DNA from: Hymenobacter aranciens
Lineage (GTDB): Bacteria > Bacteroidota > Bacteroidia > Cytophagales > Hymenobacteraceae
NCBI RefSeq assembly: GCF_030580865.1
Contig: NZ_JAUQSY010000007.1
Location: forward strand, 62,001 to 126,000
Direction of reading: 5' to 3'
DNA length: 64,000 nucleotides
The notes under the pieces were generated by a model, which saw only the letters and a list, made by a program, of their open reading frames with translations, did no database searches and was not told where the DNA came from. The translations under genes and the position numbers were made by a program. This document shows, piece by piece, positions 36,188 through 45,562 of the stretch (its first letter is position 1; each line of letters opens with the position of its first letter).

Positions 36188-37465
36188 ATGCCGCTTTCTA
36201 CTCCAGCGGAGGTGCCTTCGCGCGCCTCTGCTAATGCTGCCCAAAATGGCGAACAAACCGCCAAAACTGCCGACAACCAAGAGTATACCTTGCCGGATTT
36301 GGTGTGCTTTGCGCACCTGAACTGGGATTTTGTGTGGCAGCGCCCCCAACACCTGATGACGCGCTTCGCCCAGCACGGCCGGGTGTTTTACGTCGAGGAA
36401 GCCTTCTACCACAACGACGACCTCATCGAGCCGCACATGGAGGTGAAGGAGCGGCAAAATGGCCTGAAAGTGCTGGTAGTGCACCTGCCTAATAAGCTCC
36501 GCGCCGATGAAGCCACCGCCGAGCAGGCCCAGTTTGAGGTGCTGAGCAAGTACTTCGACCAGAACGGCATCGAAAAGTACATCTTCTGGTACTACACGCC
36601 GATGGCGCTGGGTAAGTCGCGCTTCTTCAAGCCTATGCTGACGGTGTACGACTGCATGGACGAACTGGCGGCTTTCAAATTTGCCCCGCCCGAGCTGAAA
36701 AAGCGTGAGCAAGACCTGTTCCAACAGGCCGACCTCGTTTTTACCGGCGGCCACACGCTCTACGAAGCCAAGCGCGAGCAACACCCCGACGCGCACCCTT
36801 TCCCGAGCAGCATCGACAAAGCCCACTTTGGCCAGGCCCGCCAGGAAATGCCCGAGCCCGCCGACCAGGCCGGCATTGCCCATCCGCGCATCGGCTTCTT
36901 CGGCGTGGTAGACGAACGGCTGGACATTGAGCTGCTCGGCGAGCTGGCAGTGAACCATCCCGAGTGGCAGTTTGTCATAATCGGACCAGTCGTCAAGATT
37001 GACCCGGCCACCCTGCCCCGCACGAGTAACATTCACTACCTCGGCGGCAAAGACTATCAGGAACTGCCGGCTTATTTACGTGGATGGGACGTGGCCACGC
37101 TGCTTTTCGCCGACAACGAAAGCACCAAGTTTATTTCGCCCACCAAAACCCCTGAGTATCTGGCCGCCGGTCGCCCCGTGGTGAGCACGCCCATCCGCGA
37201 CGTGGTGCGGCCCTACGGCGAGCTGAACCTCGTGCAGATTGCCGCCAACGCCCCGGATTTCGGCGCCGCTATCGCCAAAGCCCTGACCCAGACACAGGAC
37301 GCCGACTGGCGCCAGCGCACCGACGACTACCTCGCCACCATCAGCTGGGACCAGACCTGGCAGCAGATGCTGGCCCTGATGACGCAGCGCCTCGCCGCCA
37401 AGGCCCACGAATCGGACGCCGCCAGCGCCCCCCGCAGCCAGACTGCTGACGTAGCCGCGGTCTGA
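36188..37465 (+). CDS. Glycosyltransferase (GT-B fold)
   Basis: Probably transfers a sugar to an envelope glycan. 425 residues. The start of the conserved part is LPDLVCFAHLNWDFVWQRPQ (about residue 35). The C-terminal nucleotide-sugar domain has RIGFFGVVDERLDIELL, FVIIGPVVKIDP, NIHYLGGKDYQELPAYL and KTPEYLAAGRPVVSTPI, a GT4-like pattern. About 30 N-terminal residues are low-complexity. It lies 56 nt before glf and the pair probably adds galactofuranose or a related sugar. Confidence 0.85.
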   Translation: MPLSTPAEVPSRASANAAQNGEQTAKTADNQEYTLPDLVCFAHLNWDFVWQRPQHLMTRFAQHGRVFYVEEAFYHNDDLIEPHMEVKERQNGLKVLVVHLPNKLRADEATAEQAQFEVLSKYFDQNGIEKYIFWYYTPMALGKSRFFKPMLTVYDCMDELAAFKFAPPELKKREQDLFQQADLVFTGGHTLYEAKREQHPDAHPFPSSIDKAHFGQARQEMPEPADQAGIAHPRIGFFGVVDERLDIELLGELAVNHPEWQFVIIGPVVKIDPATLPRTSNIHYLGGKDYQELPAYLRGWDVATLLFADNESTKFISPTKTPEYLAAGRPVVSTPIRDVVRPYGELNLVQIAANAPDFGAAIAKALTQTQDADWRQRTDDYLATISWDQTWQQMLALMTQRLAAKAHESDAASAPRSQTADVAAV

Positions 37466-37521
37466 TTTTTAACCAGATATCTACTTCACTTCCTTTTTCA
37501 ACCATTCCGAAAACAAGCGCC

Positions 37522-38700
37522 ATGTTTGATTATCTTATCGTCGGTGCCGGTTTTGCCGGCAGCGTGCTGGCCGAGCGGCTGGCTACCCGCAGCAACAAAA
37601 AAGTGCTGATTATCGACAAGCGCAGCCACATCGGTGGCAATGCCTACGACCATTATAATGAGGATGGTATCCTGGTGCACAAGTACGGTCCACACATCTT
37701 TCACACCAACTCGAAAGACGTGTTCGACTATCTCGGCCGCTTCACCGACTGGCGCCCCTACGAACACCGCGTGCTCGCCTCCGTGGATGGCCAGATGGTG
37801 CCCATGCCCATCAACCTCGACACCATCAACAAGCTCTACGGCCTCAGCCTGACCAGCTTCGAGGTGGAGCAGTTTTTCGAGTCGGTGGCTGAGAAGGTGG
37901 ACGTCATCAAGACCTCGGAAGACGTGGTAGTGAGCAAAGTAGGCCGCGAGCTGTACAACAAGTTTTTCAAGAACTACACCAACAAGCAGTGGGGCCTCGA
38001 CCCCTCGCAGCTCGATAAATCGGTGACCAGCCGCGTGCCCACCCGCACCAACCGCGACGACCGTTACTTCACCGATACCTACCAGGCCATGCCCCTGCAC
38101 GGCTACACCCGGATGTTCGAGAAAATGCTCGACCACCCTAACATCAAGGTGATGCTCAATACCGACTACCACGAGGTGATGAGCTTCATTCCCTTTAAGG
38201 AGATGATTTTCACAGGCCCGGTGGACGAGTATTTCGACTATAAATTCGGCAAGCTGCCCTACCGGTCGCTCGAATTTAAGCACGAAACGCTGAGCAAGGA
38301 AAAGCACCTCGCCGCGCCGGTGGTGAACTACCCCAACGAAAACCTCTACACGCGCATCACCGAGTTTAAGGCCCTCACCGGCCAGGAGCACCCCAAAACG
38401 GCCCTCGTGTACGAATACCCGCAGGCCGAGGGCGACCCGTACTATCCCATCCCGATGCCCGAAAATGCCGAGCTGTACAACAAGTACAAGAAGCTGGCCG
38501 ATGAGACGCCCAACGTGCATTTCGTGGGCCGCCTCGCCACCTATAAGTACTACAACATGGACCAGGTGGTGGCCCAGGCCCTGACGCTCTACAAGAAGCT
38601 GACGGAGAAGGAAGACGCCGCCAAGCCCAAGCGCCCCGCCATTTCGGGCAGCACCGCGCTGGTGGAGCAACTCGTGAACCGCGCCCCGAAGCAGGAGTAG
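37522..38700 (+). CDS. glf: UDP-galactopyranose mutase
   Basis: A flavoenzyme interconverting UDP-Galp and UDP-Galf, the donor for galactofuranose in cell-surface glycans. 392 residues. FAD site YLIVGAGFAGSVLAERLA, then IDKRSHIGGNAYD, YGPHIFHTN and TRIPTRTNRDDRYF-like (SRVPTRTNRDDRYF), and the C-terminal GRLATYKYYNMDQVVAQAL. A terminator follows, and the glycosyltransferase lies just upstream. Confidence 0.97.
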   Translation: MFDYLIVGAGFAGSVLAERLATRSNKKVLIIDKRSHIGGNAYDHYNEDGILVHKYGPHIFHTNSKDVFDYLGRFTDWRPYEHRVLASVDGQMVPMPINLDTINKLYGLSLTSFEVEQFFESVAEKVDVIKTSEDVVVSKVGRELYNKFFKNYTNKQWGLDPSQLDKSVTSRVPTRTNRDDRYFTDTYQAMPLHGYTRMFEKMLDHPNIKVMLNTDYHEVMSFIPFKEMIFTGPVDEYFDYKFGKLPYRSLEFKHETLSKEKHLAAPVVNYPNENLYTRITEFKALTGQEHPKTALVYEYPQAEGDPYYPIPMPENAELYNKYKKLADETPNVHFVGRLATYKYYNMDQVVAQALTLYKKLTEKEDAAKPKRPAISGSTALVEQLVNRAPKQE

Positions 38701-38723
38701 TACAATTGCCGGTCATTTCCAAG

Positions 38724-38757
38724 AAAAGCCCTTTCCCGCCCCGGAAAGGGCTTTTTG
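38724..38757 (+). terminator. Intrinsic terminator after glf
   Basis: Arms AAAAGCCCTTTCC and GGAAAGGGCTTTT around a short C-rich loop, followed by T. It lies 24 nt after the glf stop. Confidence 0.9.
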
Positions 38758-38850
38758 CTGCCCCCAATCCCGGCCTCATTAAACTTCCGCCGCTAAACTC
38801 CATCCAAGCCCCATAATCCTCCGGATTTCACCCTTTAAATCTAATTCGCC

Positions 38851-39126
38851 ATGTCACTTCGCACTGTGTTTTCGGCTTTGATTATTGCGTTGTCTGCGTG
38901 GACGGCCCTGCCCGCCCAGGCGCAGTACGGCTACTACCGCTACCCCCGGCCGCGCCGGGTGGTGTACGTAGCGCCGCCCCGGCCAGTGTATTATGCGCCG
39001 GTAGTGCCGGTGTATGTTGCCCCGGTGGCACCCGTGGTGGTGGCCCCGGCGCCGGTTATCGTGCGGGCGCGGCCCTTGTGGCGGCCCCGGCCGGTAGTGG
39101 TGGTGCGGGGCGGGCGCCGCTGGTAG
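38851..39126 (+). CDS. Small secreted Pro/Val/Tyr-rich protein
   Basis: 91 residues. Signal peptide (SLRTVFSALIIALSAWTALP, then AQAQ). The mature part is almost entirely PVYVAP/VAPVVV-type repeats with Arg and Tyr, ending in RGGRRW. No enzyme domain. The composition suggests a surface or periplasmic structural or adhesive protein, but the function is unknown. Confidence 0.7.
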   Translation: MSLRTVFSALIIALSAWTALPAQAQYGYYRYPRPRRVVYVAPPRPVYYAPVVPVYVAPVAPVVVAPAPVIVRARPLWRPRPVVVVRGGRRW

Positions 39127-39168
39127 CTGCTGCCCACGCCTGGCACAAGCACTTTCTGCAAAATTTGG

Positions 39169-39200
39169 TAGGCGCTGCCCCCGGGCAGCGCCTATTTTTG
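39169..39200 (+). terminator. Terminator whose T tract is also a -7 box
   Basis: Perfect 12-bp arms TAGGCGCTGCCC and its complement, loop of 2 nt, then TTTTTG. The end (TATTTTTG, 39193-39200) matches TAnnTTTG and lies 7 nt before the acyltransferase ATG. A TTTG at 39164-39167 is a possible -33 box, at a long spacing of 25 nt. Confidence 0.75.
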
Positions 39201-39207
39201 TGCCCTT

Positions 39208-40245
39208 ATGCAGCATCCCGCCCGCGCTACCAATAATTTCGATGCCGTGCGGCTGGTGCTGGCATTTATTGTGGTGGCCTGCCATTTGGGCATCCTCACC
39301 GAGCGGCCCGAATATCGGCCCATCACGGCCTGGTTGTCGTCCAACTTCGCGGTGAAGGGCTTTTTCGTGCTCAGTGGCTACCTCGTGAGCCTCAGTTACG
39401 GGCGCAGCCGCTCGCTGGCCGATTACGCCGAGAAGCGCGCCCGGCGCATTTACCCGGCTTACGCCGTAACTATCCTGGTGAGTGCGGTGCTGGGGCTGCT
39501 GGCGAGCACGCTGCCGGTGGGGGAGTACCTGGCCAGCCGGGCCACCTGGAAATACCTGGCTGCCAACCTCACGTTTCTGAATTTCCTGCAGCCCACGCTG
39601 CCCGGCGCCTTCGCAAACCACCCCGTCACGGTGCTCAATGGCTCGCTCTGGACCATCAAGGTGGAGCTGTGCCTCTACGCCTGCGTACCCGCCCTGGCCT
39701 GGGCGCTGCGCAAGTGGGGGCCGTACGTGACGGTGGCCTTGTGCCTGGCCGCCATGCAGCTGTGGCTGCTGGTGTTGCAGCTGAAGCTGCCCATCAGCAC
39801 CCAGTTGATGGGGGAATTGGGCCGGCAGTTTCCGGCGCAGCTGTATTTCTTCGGGCTGGGGGCGGCGTTTGCGCATGCGCGGGGCTGGCAGCCGCATCTG
39901 GGGAAGGTGCTGCTGGGGGCGGCGGTGCTTACCGGCCTGGGCTGGAACCTGCCCTGGGCGCGGGCGGTGGTAGAGCCGGTATTCTTTGCCGCGCTGGTGC
40001 TGTGGGCGGCCTTGCGGCTGCCGGTGCAGCTACCGGCCGGGCGCTGGGGCGACTTCTCCTACGGGGCTTATCTGTTGCACTTTCCGCTGATTCAGTTCCT
40101 GGTTTTTCTGGGGCTGTTTCGTGGGAATGCCTGGCTGGGGGCGGTCGTGGCAACGGGCGTGGTGCTGGCGGCGGCGGCCCTGATGTGGCATCTGGTGGAG
40201 AAGCGCTGGCTGAAACGGACGGTGAATGTGGAAAAGACGCCATAA
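39208..40245 (+). CDS. Membrane acyltransferase of the OafA/YrhL group (AT-3 family)
   Basis: Integral membrane protein that usually O-acetylates surface sugars. 345 residues with about ten hydrophobic helices. The start (NNFDAVRLVLAFIVVACHLG) holds the catalytic His-containing helix, followed by FAVKGFFVLSGYLVSLSY, YAEKRARRIYPAYAV and NGSLWTIKVELCLYACVPAL. These are family hallmarks. It has no periplasmic SGNH domain. The stop codon lies inside a long inverted repeat arm. Confidence 0.92.
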   Translation: MQHPARATNNFDAVRLVLAFIVVACHLGILTERPEYRPITAWLSSNFAVKGFFVLSGYLVSLSYGRSRSLADYAEKRARRIYPAYAVTILVSAVLGLLASTLPVGEYLASRATWKYLAANLTFLNFLQPTLPGAFANHPVTVLNGSLWTIKVELCLYACVPALAWALRKWGPYVTVALCLAAMQLWLLVLQLKLPISTQLMGELGRQFPAQLYFFGLGAAFAHARGWQPHLGKVLLGAAVLTGLGWNLPWARAVVEPVFFAALVLWAALRLPVQLPAGRWGDFSYGAYLLHFPLIQFLVFLGLFRGNAWLGAVVATGVVLAAAALMWHLVEKRWLKRTVNVEKTP

Positions 40246-40400
40246 ACCAGCACGTCATCCTGAGGCGCGGAGCGGCGAAAGGACCTCGCCCGCGCCGTGC
40301 GCAGCAGTAATTTCTTTGTCTGAACGATTGAAATTACCATCCCAACGAAGCGGGCGAGGTCCTTTCGCCGCTCCGCACCTCAGGATGACGTGCTGGTTTA
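40244..40400. repeat. Inverted repeat of the GTCATCCTGAG family
   Basis: Nearly perfect arms: the left begins AAACCAGCACGTCATCCTGA (40244) and the right ends TCAGGATGACGTGCTGGTTT (about 40400). The arms extend about 50 bp, through GGCGAAAGGACCTCGCCCGC. The CATCCTGAG core resembles the CATGCTGA arm at 18.4 kb. It overlaps the stop of the acyltransferase gene. Confidence 0.88.
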
Positions 40401-40440
40401 CCTAATGCCTGCTAACCTGCCAGCCTGGCACTATCCGGCT

Positions 40441-40476
40441 TTTGGGACGGTTTTCGCTAGAAAGGCCGTAAATTTG
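40441..40476 (+). promoter_or_regulatory. Putative secA promoter
   Basis: TTTG (40441-40444) followed after 24 nt by TAAATTTG (40469-40476), a full -7 match. The predicted start near 40482 leaves a leader of about 30 nt before secA. Confidence 0.55.
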
Positions 40477-40513
40477 GGGTGCGCCCGAGCGCCTTTCGCT
40501 AAAATAATACCTG

Positions 40514-43500
40514 ATGTTTGATTTCTTAGGCAAGACCGTCGCCAAACTGTTTGGCTCCAAATCGGAGCGCGACCTGAAGGAAGTGCTGCCCTACGTGGCC
40601 CTCATTAATACCGAGTATGCCAAACTGGCGGCCATCAGCGACGACGAGCTGCGCGGGCAGACCGCTACCCTGCGCGCCCGCATTGCCGAGCGGCTGACGG
40701 GCATCGACGGCCAGATTGCCGGCCTGCACCAGCAAATCGACTCCCAGCCCGGCCTCGACGTGGCCAAGAAAGAAGCCCTTTTCGAGCAAATTGACGTGCT
40801 GGAAAAGCAGCGCAACAAAGATTTGGAGGCGGTATTGCTGGAAATCCTCCCCGTGGCCTTCGCCATCGTGAAGGAAACCGCCCGCCGCTACGCCCAGAAC
40901 GGCCAGCTGGTGGTGACGGCCACCGACCTGGACCGCGACTACGCCGCCAGCCACCCCAACGTGACTTTCGAGGGCGACAAAGCCATCTGGAGCAACACCT
41001 GGCTGGCCGCCGGGGCCGAGATTACCTGGGACATGGTGCATTACGACGTGCAGCTGATTGGCGGCTACGTGTTGCACACCGGTAAAATCGCCGAGATGGC
41101 CACCGGCGAGGGCAAAACCCTGGTATCGACCTTGCCCGCGTTCCTGAATGCGCTGGGCGGGCGCGGGGTGCACCTCGTAACGGTGAACGATTACCTCGCC
41201 AAGCGCGACTCGGAGTGGAATGCGCCCTTGTTTGAGTTCCACGGCATCACGGTGGACTGCATCGACAAGCACCAGCCGAATACGGATGCCCGCCGCAACG
41301 CGTATCTGGCCGACATTACGTACGGCACGAACAACGAATTCGGCTTCGACTACCTGCGCGACAACATGGCCCGCGACCCTTCGGAGCTGGTGCAGCGCAA
41401 GCACCACTTTGCGATGGTGGACGAAGTGGACTCGGTGCTGATTGACGATGCGCGGACCCCGCTCATCATCAGCGGGCCGGTGCCGCGCGGCGATGTGCAC
41501 GAGTTTCTGCAGCTCAAGCCCCGCATTCAGCGGCTGGTGGAGGAACAGAAGAAGGTGGTGCAGAACTACCTCGTGGAAGCCCGCAAGCTGATTAAGGAAG
41601 GCAAGACGGGCGTTGAGGAAGGTGACAAAAACGGCGTCGGCGGGCTCATGCTGTTCCGCGCCTACCGCGGGCTGCCCAAGAGCAAGCCGCTCATTAAGTA
41701 CCTCAGCGAAACGGGTATCCGGACGGTGCTGCAGGCTACCGAAAACCACTACCTGGCCGACAACTCGCGCCAGATGCCCAAGGCCGACATGCCGCTGTTC
41801 TTCACCATTGATGAGAAGAACAACCAGATTGAGCTCACCGAGAAAGGCATTGACCTGATTACGGCGCAGGGCGAAGACCCGCACCTGTTTATCATGCCCG
41901 ATATCGGGGTGGAAATTGCCAACATCGAGAAAAACGAGGCCCTGACGGCCGAGGAAAAGCTGGCCCAGAAGGACCAGCTGATGCAGGATTATAACGAGAA
42001 GTCGGAGCGCGTGCACACCGTGAACCAGCTGCTCAAAGCCTACACCCTGTTTGAGCGCGACGACCAGTACATCCTGACCCAGGATGGCAAGGTGAAAATC
42101 GTGGACGAGCAGACGGGCCGCGTGATGGAGGGCCGCCGCTATTCCGACGGCCTGCACCAGGCCATCGAGGCCAAGGAAGGCGTGCGCATCGAGGATGCCA
42201 CCCAGACCTACGCCACGGTGACGCTGCAGAACTACTTCCGCATGTACCACAAGCTGGGCGGCATGACGGGTACGGCCGAAACCGAAGCCGGCGAGTTCTG
42301 GGAAATCTACAAATTGGACGTGGTGGTGATTCCGACCAACCGCGCCATCAGCCGCAAGGACGAGCACGACCAGGTGTATAAGACTGTGCGCGAGAAGTAC
42401 AACGCCGTGGCCCAGGAAATTCAAAAGCTGGTGGAAGCCGGCCGCCCGGTGCTCGTGGGTACCACCTCGGTCGAGATTTCGGAGCTCGTGAGCCGCATGC
42501 TCAAGCTGCGCGGCATCCAGCACCAGGTGCTGAACGCGAAGCAAAACCAGCGCGAGGCCGAGATTGTGGCCGCCGCCGGCTACCCCGGCACCGTAACCAT
42601 CGCCACCAACATGGCGGGCCGCGGAACGGACATCAAGCTGCGCGAAACCAGCCGCGCGTCCGGCGGGTTGGCCATCATCGGCACCGAGCGCCACGAGTCG
42701 CGCCGGGTAGACCGCCAGCTGCGCGGCCGCGCCGGGCGCCAGGGCGACCCGGGCAGCAGCCAGTTTTTCGTGAGCTTGGAGGACAACCTGATGCGCTTGT
42801 TCGGCTCGGACCGCATTGCCAAGCTCATGGACCGCATGGGCATGGAGGAAGGCGAAGTCATCCAGCACTCGATGATTACCAGCTCCATCGAGCGGGCGCA
42901 GAAGAAGGTGGAGGAAAACCACTTCGGCACGCGCAAGCGGTTGCTGGAGTACGACGACGTGATGAATGCCCAGCGCGAAGTGGTGTACAAGCGGCGCCGC
43001 AATGCCTTGCACGGCGAACGCCTGGAAGTGGACATCCTGAACATGATTTACGACGTGTCGGAAGACATTGCCGTCGGGCATCTCGTGACCAAGGACTTCG
43101 AGGACTTCAAGCTGGCCGTGATTCGCGTCTTCGGGTACGATACGCACCTCTCGGCGGCCGATTTGACCAATCTGGCGGCCCCGGCGCTCACGCAGAAGCT
43201 GTACAATGAAGCCCTGGGCTACTTCCAGAGCAAAAACGAGCACATCGCCAGCACCAATTTGCCGCTGGTGAACGAGCTGCTGCGCAACGGCGCCCAGTAC
43301 GAGAACATCGCGGTGCCCTTCACCGACGGGCGCAAGCAGGTGACGGCCATTGCCAACCTGCGCAAGGCCGAGGCCACCGGCGGGCACGACATTCTGCGCT
43401 CGATGGAGAAGGTGGTGGTGCTGTCGGTCATCGACACGGCCTGGACGCAGCACCTGCGCCAGATGGACGACCTCAAGCAGGTGGTGCAGAACGCCGTGTA

Positions 43501-43924
43501 CGAGCAGAAAGACCCCCTGCTGGTGTACAAGTTCGAGTCGTTTGAGCTGTTTAAGCGCATGATTGGCAAGGTGAACGAGGAAACTATCAGCTTCCTGTTC
43601 CACGCCGACGTGCCGGTGCAGCAGCAGGCCGTGGGCACCAACGACGAGATGGACTACTACCTCGACGACGAGGAGCACATGCCCCAGCTGGTGCTCGAAA
43701 AGGAGGACTCGCAGCAGAGCCTGGGCGCCGGCCCCGAGGACATTGGCCCCGACTACGAAGCCCCGGCCGTGGCCGAGAAGCAAACGCCCGTGCGCGCCCA
43801 GCACATTGCCAACCGCAACGACCGGGTGAACGTGCAGTACATGGACGGCACCGTGAAGCGCGATGTGAAGTACAAGAGCGTGGAAGAGGACGTGCAGAGC
43901 GGCCGCGCCGTGCTCGTGGATTAG
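40514..43924 (+). CDS. secA: Protein translocase ATPase SecA
   Basis: Motor ATPase driving preproteins through SecYEG. 1136 residues, within the large Bacteroidetes SecA size range. Motifs: IAEMATGEGKTLVSTLPAFL (Walker A), DYLRDNMA, MVDEVDSVLIDDARTPLIIS (DEAD-type Walker B), GMTGTAETEAGEFWEIY and NMAGRGTDIKL, RQLRGRAGRQGDPGSSQFFV. There is an internal expansion near residues 330-420. The C-terminus is acidic and ends without the usual zinc-binding SEC-C Cys cluster. Confidence 0.98.
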   Translation: MFDFLGKTVAKLFGSKSERDLKEVLPYVALINTEYAKLAAISDDELRGQTATLRARIAERLTGIDGQIAGLHQQIDSQPGLDVAKKEALFEQIDVLEKQRNKDLEAVLLEILPVAFAIVKETARRYAQNGQLVVTATDLDRDYAASHPNVTFEGDKAIWSNTWLAAGAEITWDMVHYDVQLIGGYVLHTGKIAEMATGEGKTLVSTLPAFLNALGGRGVHLVTVNDYLAKRDSEWNAPLFEFHGITVDCIDKHQPNTDARRNAYLADITYGTNNEFGFDYLRDNMARDPSELVQRKHHFAMVDEVDSVLIDDARTPLIISGPVPRGDVHEFLQLKPRIQRLVEEQKKVVQNYLVEARKLIKEGKTGVEEGDKNGVGGLMLFRAYRGLPKSKPLIKYLSETGIRTVLQATENHYLADNSRQMPKADMPLFFTIDEKNNQIELTEKGIDLITAQGEDPHLFIMPDIGVEIANIEKNEALTAEEKLAQKDQLMQDYNEKSERVHTVNQLLKAYTLFERDDQYILTQDGKVKIVDEQTGRVMEGRRYSDGLHQAIEAKEGVRIEDATQTYATVTLQNYFRMYHKLGGMTGTAETEAGEFWEIYKLDVVVIPTNRAISRKDEHDQVYKTVREKYNAVAQEIQKLVEAGRPVLVGTTSVEISELVSRMLKLRGIQHQVLNAKQNQREAEIVAAAGYPGTVTIATNMAGRGTDIKLRETSRASGGLAIIGTERHESRRVDRQLRGRAGRQGDPGSSQFFVSLEDNLMRLFGSDRIAKLMDRMGMEEGEVIQHSMITSSIERAQKKVEENHFGTRKRLLEYDDVMNAQREVVYKRRRNALHGERLEVDILNMIYDVSEDIAVGHLVTKDFEDFKLAVIRVFGYDTHLSAADLTNLAAPALTQKLYNEALGYFQSKNEHIASTNLPLVNELLRNGAQYENIAVPFTDGRKQVTAIANLRKAEATGGHDILRSMEKVVVLSVIDTAWTQHLRQMDDLKQVVQNAVYEQKDPLLVYKFESFELFKRMIGKVNEETISFLFHADVPVQQQAVGTNDEMDYYLDDEEHMPQLVLEKEDSQQSLGAGPEDIGPDYEAPAVAEKQTPVRAQHIANRNDRVNVQYMDGTVKRDVKYKSVEEDVQSGRAVLVD

Positions 43925-43956
43925 GCTGGTACGTAGCTTTTTTCCTGACTATTCAG

Positions 43957-43988
43957 AAAGCCACCCCCGGGCAGGGGGTGGCTTTTTT
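43957..43988 (+). terminator. Intrinsic terminator after secA
   Basis: Arms AAAGCCACCCCC and GGGGGTGGCTTT around GGGCA, then TTTTT. The T tract overlaps the -33 region of the next promoter. Confidence 0.9.
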
Positions 43989-44014
43989 GTAGGCTATACT
44001 TTTCAGTACCTTTG
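43987..44014 (+). promoter_or_regulatory. Promoter of the FG-GAP repeat protein gene
   Basis: TTG (43987-43989) and TACCTTTG (44007-44014) with 17-nt spacing. Transcription should start near 44020, so translation starts at ATG 44048 and not at the upstream ATG 44012, which lies within the box. Confidence 0.7.
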
Positions 44015-44047
44015 AAGGGATTTCTTTTATTTGTTTTAAGCTCCTGT

Positions 44048-45418
44048 ATGAAAAAAAGCTGCTTATTAAGCGTTGGCACGAGCCTGCTGGCACTCGGGCT
44101 GGCCGGGCAGCCAGCGCGGGCGCAATTCTTTGGGACGGCAGTGGCCTACCCGGCCGGGCCTACCCCCACTACGGTGGCCGTGGGCGACCTGAATAACGAT
44201 GGCCATCCCGATATAGTAAGCGCAGGCCAGGGCTTTGGCAATATGACGTTGCTGCTGGGGCAGGCTGCGGGCGGTTTTGCGGCGCCGGTGGCCTACCTGA
44301 CGGGCACTGGTACCGGTGATATTTTGCTAGGGGACTTTAATTACGACGGCAAGCTCGATGTGCTGATGGCCGACCTTGGCAACAACGCCCTGGTGCTGCT
44401 ACCGGGCAACGGCACGGGCTCGCTGGGTGTGGGGCCCAGCTATTCTGCGGAGCAGGGGGTAGTGAGCCTGAGCGCCGGCGACGTGAACGGCGACGGCAAG
44501 CTCGATATTCTGACGGCCAACAAGTTTAATAATACGGTATCGGTGCTGTTGGCGCTGCCGGCGGGCGGCTTTTCCATTCGAACGGACTACGCGGTCGGCC
44601 AATCGCCCACTCGCGCCCGCTTAGCCGACCTGAACGGGGATGGAAGGCTCGATATTCTGGCTACCAACCTCGCCAGCCAAACGCTGTCGGTGCTGCTGGG
44701 TAACGGTACGGGTGGCTTCGGCACAAAACAGGACTATATGACGGGCGCCCAGCCCACCGATGTGCAACTGGTGGACCTGAATGGCGATGGCTACCGCGAT
44801 GCCGTGGTAGGCACGGCCATTGGCCGCACGCTGGAGGTGCTCGATGGCAATAGCATGGGGACGCTGGGTACCAAAAGCGACAACTATTTGCCGGGCATGA
44901 CTGCTTCGGTGGCGCTGGGCGACGTGAATAATGACGGCTACCCCGATGTGGTGGTAACCCAGACCGATGGCAACGTAATAGTGCTACTGGGCGATGCCAC
45001 CGGCGACCTGGGTTCCCAAACCAGCTACCAATGCGGCTCGCGTAGCGACAAGGGTATCCTGGCCGATGCCACCGGCGACGGCGTACTGGACCTGGTGGTG
45101 TGCGACAATCGTAACAACGCCATCGTCATCCGCCCCGGCCTGGGCCGCCCCAACGCTGTGCGCTCCTCGGCGCTGCCGGCGCTACAGCTCTACCCCAACC
45201 CCGCCCACGAAACGGTGCTGCTAAGCGGGCTGCCGGCCACTACCCAGCCTGTTGCGGCGGTGCTGCGCAACAGCCTGGGCCAGGTGGTACGCCGCATGGC
45301 CCTGACGCCCACCGCCGGGCAGGCCAGCCTCTCGGTGGCGGGGCTGGCGGCCGGGGCTTATACCCTGCACCTGCATACCACGGCAGGCCCGGCCGTGCGC
45401 CAGGTGGTGGTGGAATAA
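44048..45418 (+). CDS. Secreted FG-GAP/VCBS-repeat beta-propeller with T9SS domain
   Basis: 456 residues. Signal peptide to about residue 26 (GLAGQPARAQ). The mature part has about seven repeats of the type VAVGDLNNDGHPDIV, the VCBS/FG-GAP blade with a DxNxDG calcium loop. The T9SS domain starts LPALQLYPNPAHETVLLSGL and ends PAVRQVVVE. Its last 80 residues and about 35 nt beyond the stop closely match the next gene. The ligand is unknown. Confidence 0.85.
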   Translation: MKKSCLLSVGTSLLALGLAGQPARAQFFGTAVAYPAGPTPTTVAVGDLNNDGHPDIVSAGQGFGNMTLLLGQAAGGFAAPVAYLTGTGTGDILLGDFNYDGKLDVLMADLGNNALVLLPGNGTGSLGVGPSYSAEQGVVSLSAGDVNGDGKLDILTANKFNNTVSVLLALPAGGFSIRTDYAVGQSPTRARLADLNGDGRLDILATNLASQTLSVLLGNGTGGFGTKQDYMTGAQPTDVQLVDLNGDGYRDAVVGTAIGRTLEVLDGNSMGTLGTKSDNYLPGMTASVALGDVNNDGYPDVVVTQTDGNVIVLLGDATGDLGSQTSYQCGSRSDKGILADATGDGVLDLVVCDNRNNAIVIRPGLGRPNAVRSSALPALQLYPNPAHETVLLSGLPATTQPVAAVLRNSLGQVVRRMALTPTAGQASLSVAGLAAGAYTLHLHTTAGPAVRQVVVE

Positions 45419-45457
45419 GCCACCCGGCTGGCCATAGCGGCTACCATCCTGTATGAG

Positions 45458-45490
45458 AAACGCCCGACGCTGCCCGCGCCGGGCGTTTTG
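45458..45490 (+). terminator. Terminator after the FG-GAP gene
   Basis: Arms AAACGCCCG and CGGGCGTTT with a 13-nt loop that is itself partly GC-paired, followed by T. It lies about 40 nt after the stop. Confidence 0.75.
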
Positions 45491-45518
45491 CTGTGGTGGC
45501 CCGCCAGCTTCCTGCCCG

Positions 45519-45526
45519 TACCTTTG
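45519..45526 (+). promoter_or_regulatory. Putative -7 box for the 13-repeat protein gene
   Basis: TACCTTTG, 37 nt before ATG 45563; it sets that ATG as the start. No clear -33 TTG at normal spacing. Confidence 0.5.
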
Positions 45527-45562
45527 ACGGCCCGTTGGGCTGATTTAGTTAACCTTACTCGT

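Noticed and set aside
40526..43804. A 1092-codon open frame antisense to secA
   Set aside because: High-GC coding bias on the opposite strand keeps such frames open. The product is low-complexity His/Val/Leu-rich and secA is unmistakable on the + strand.
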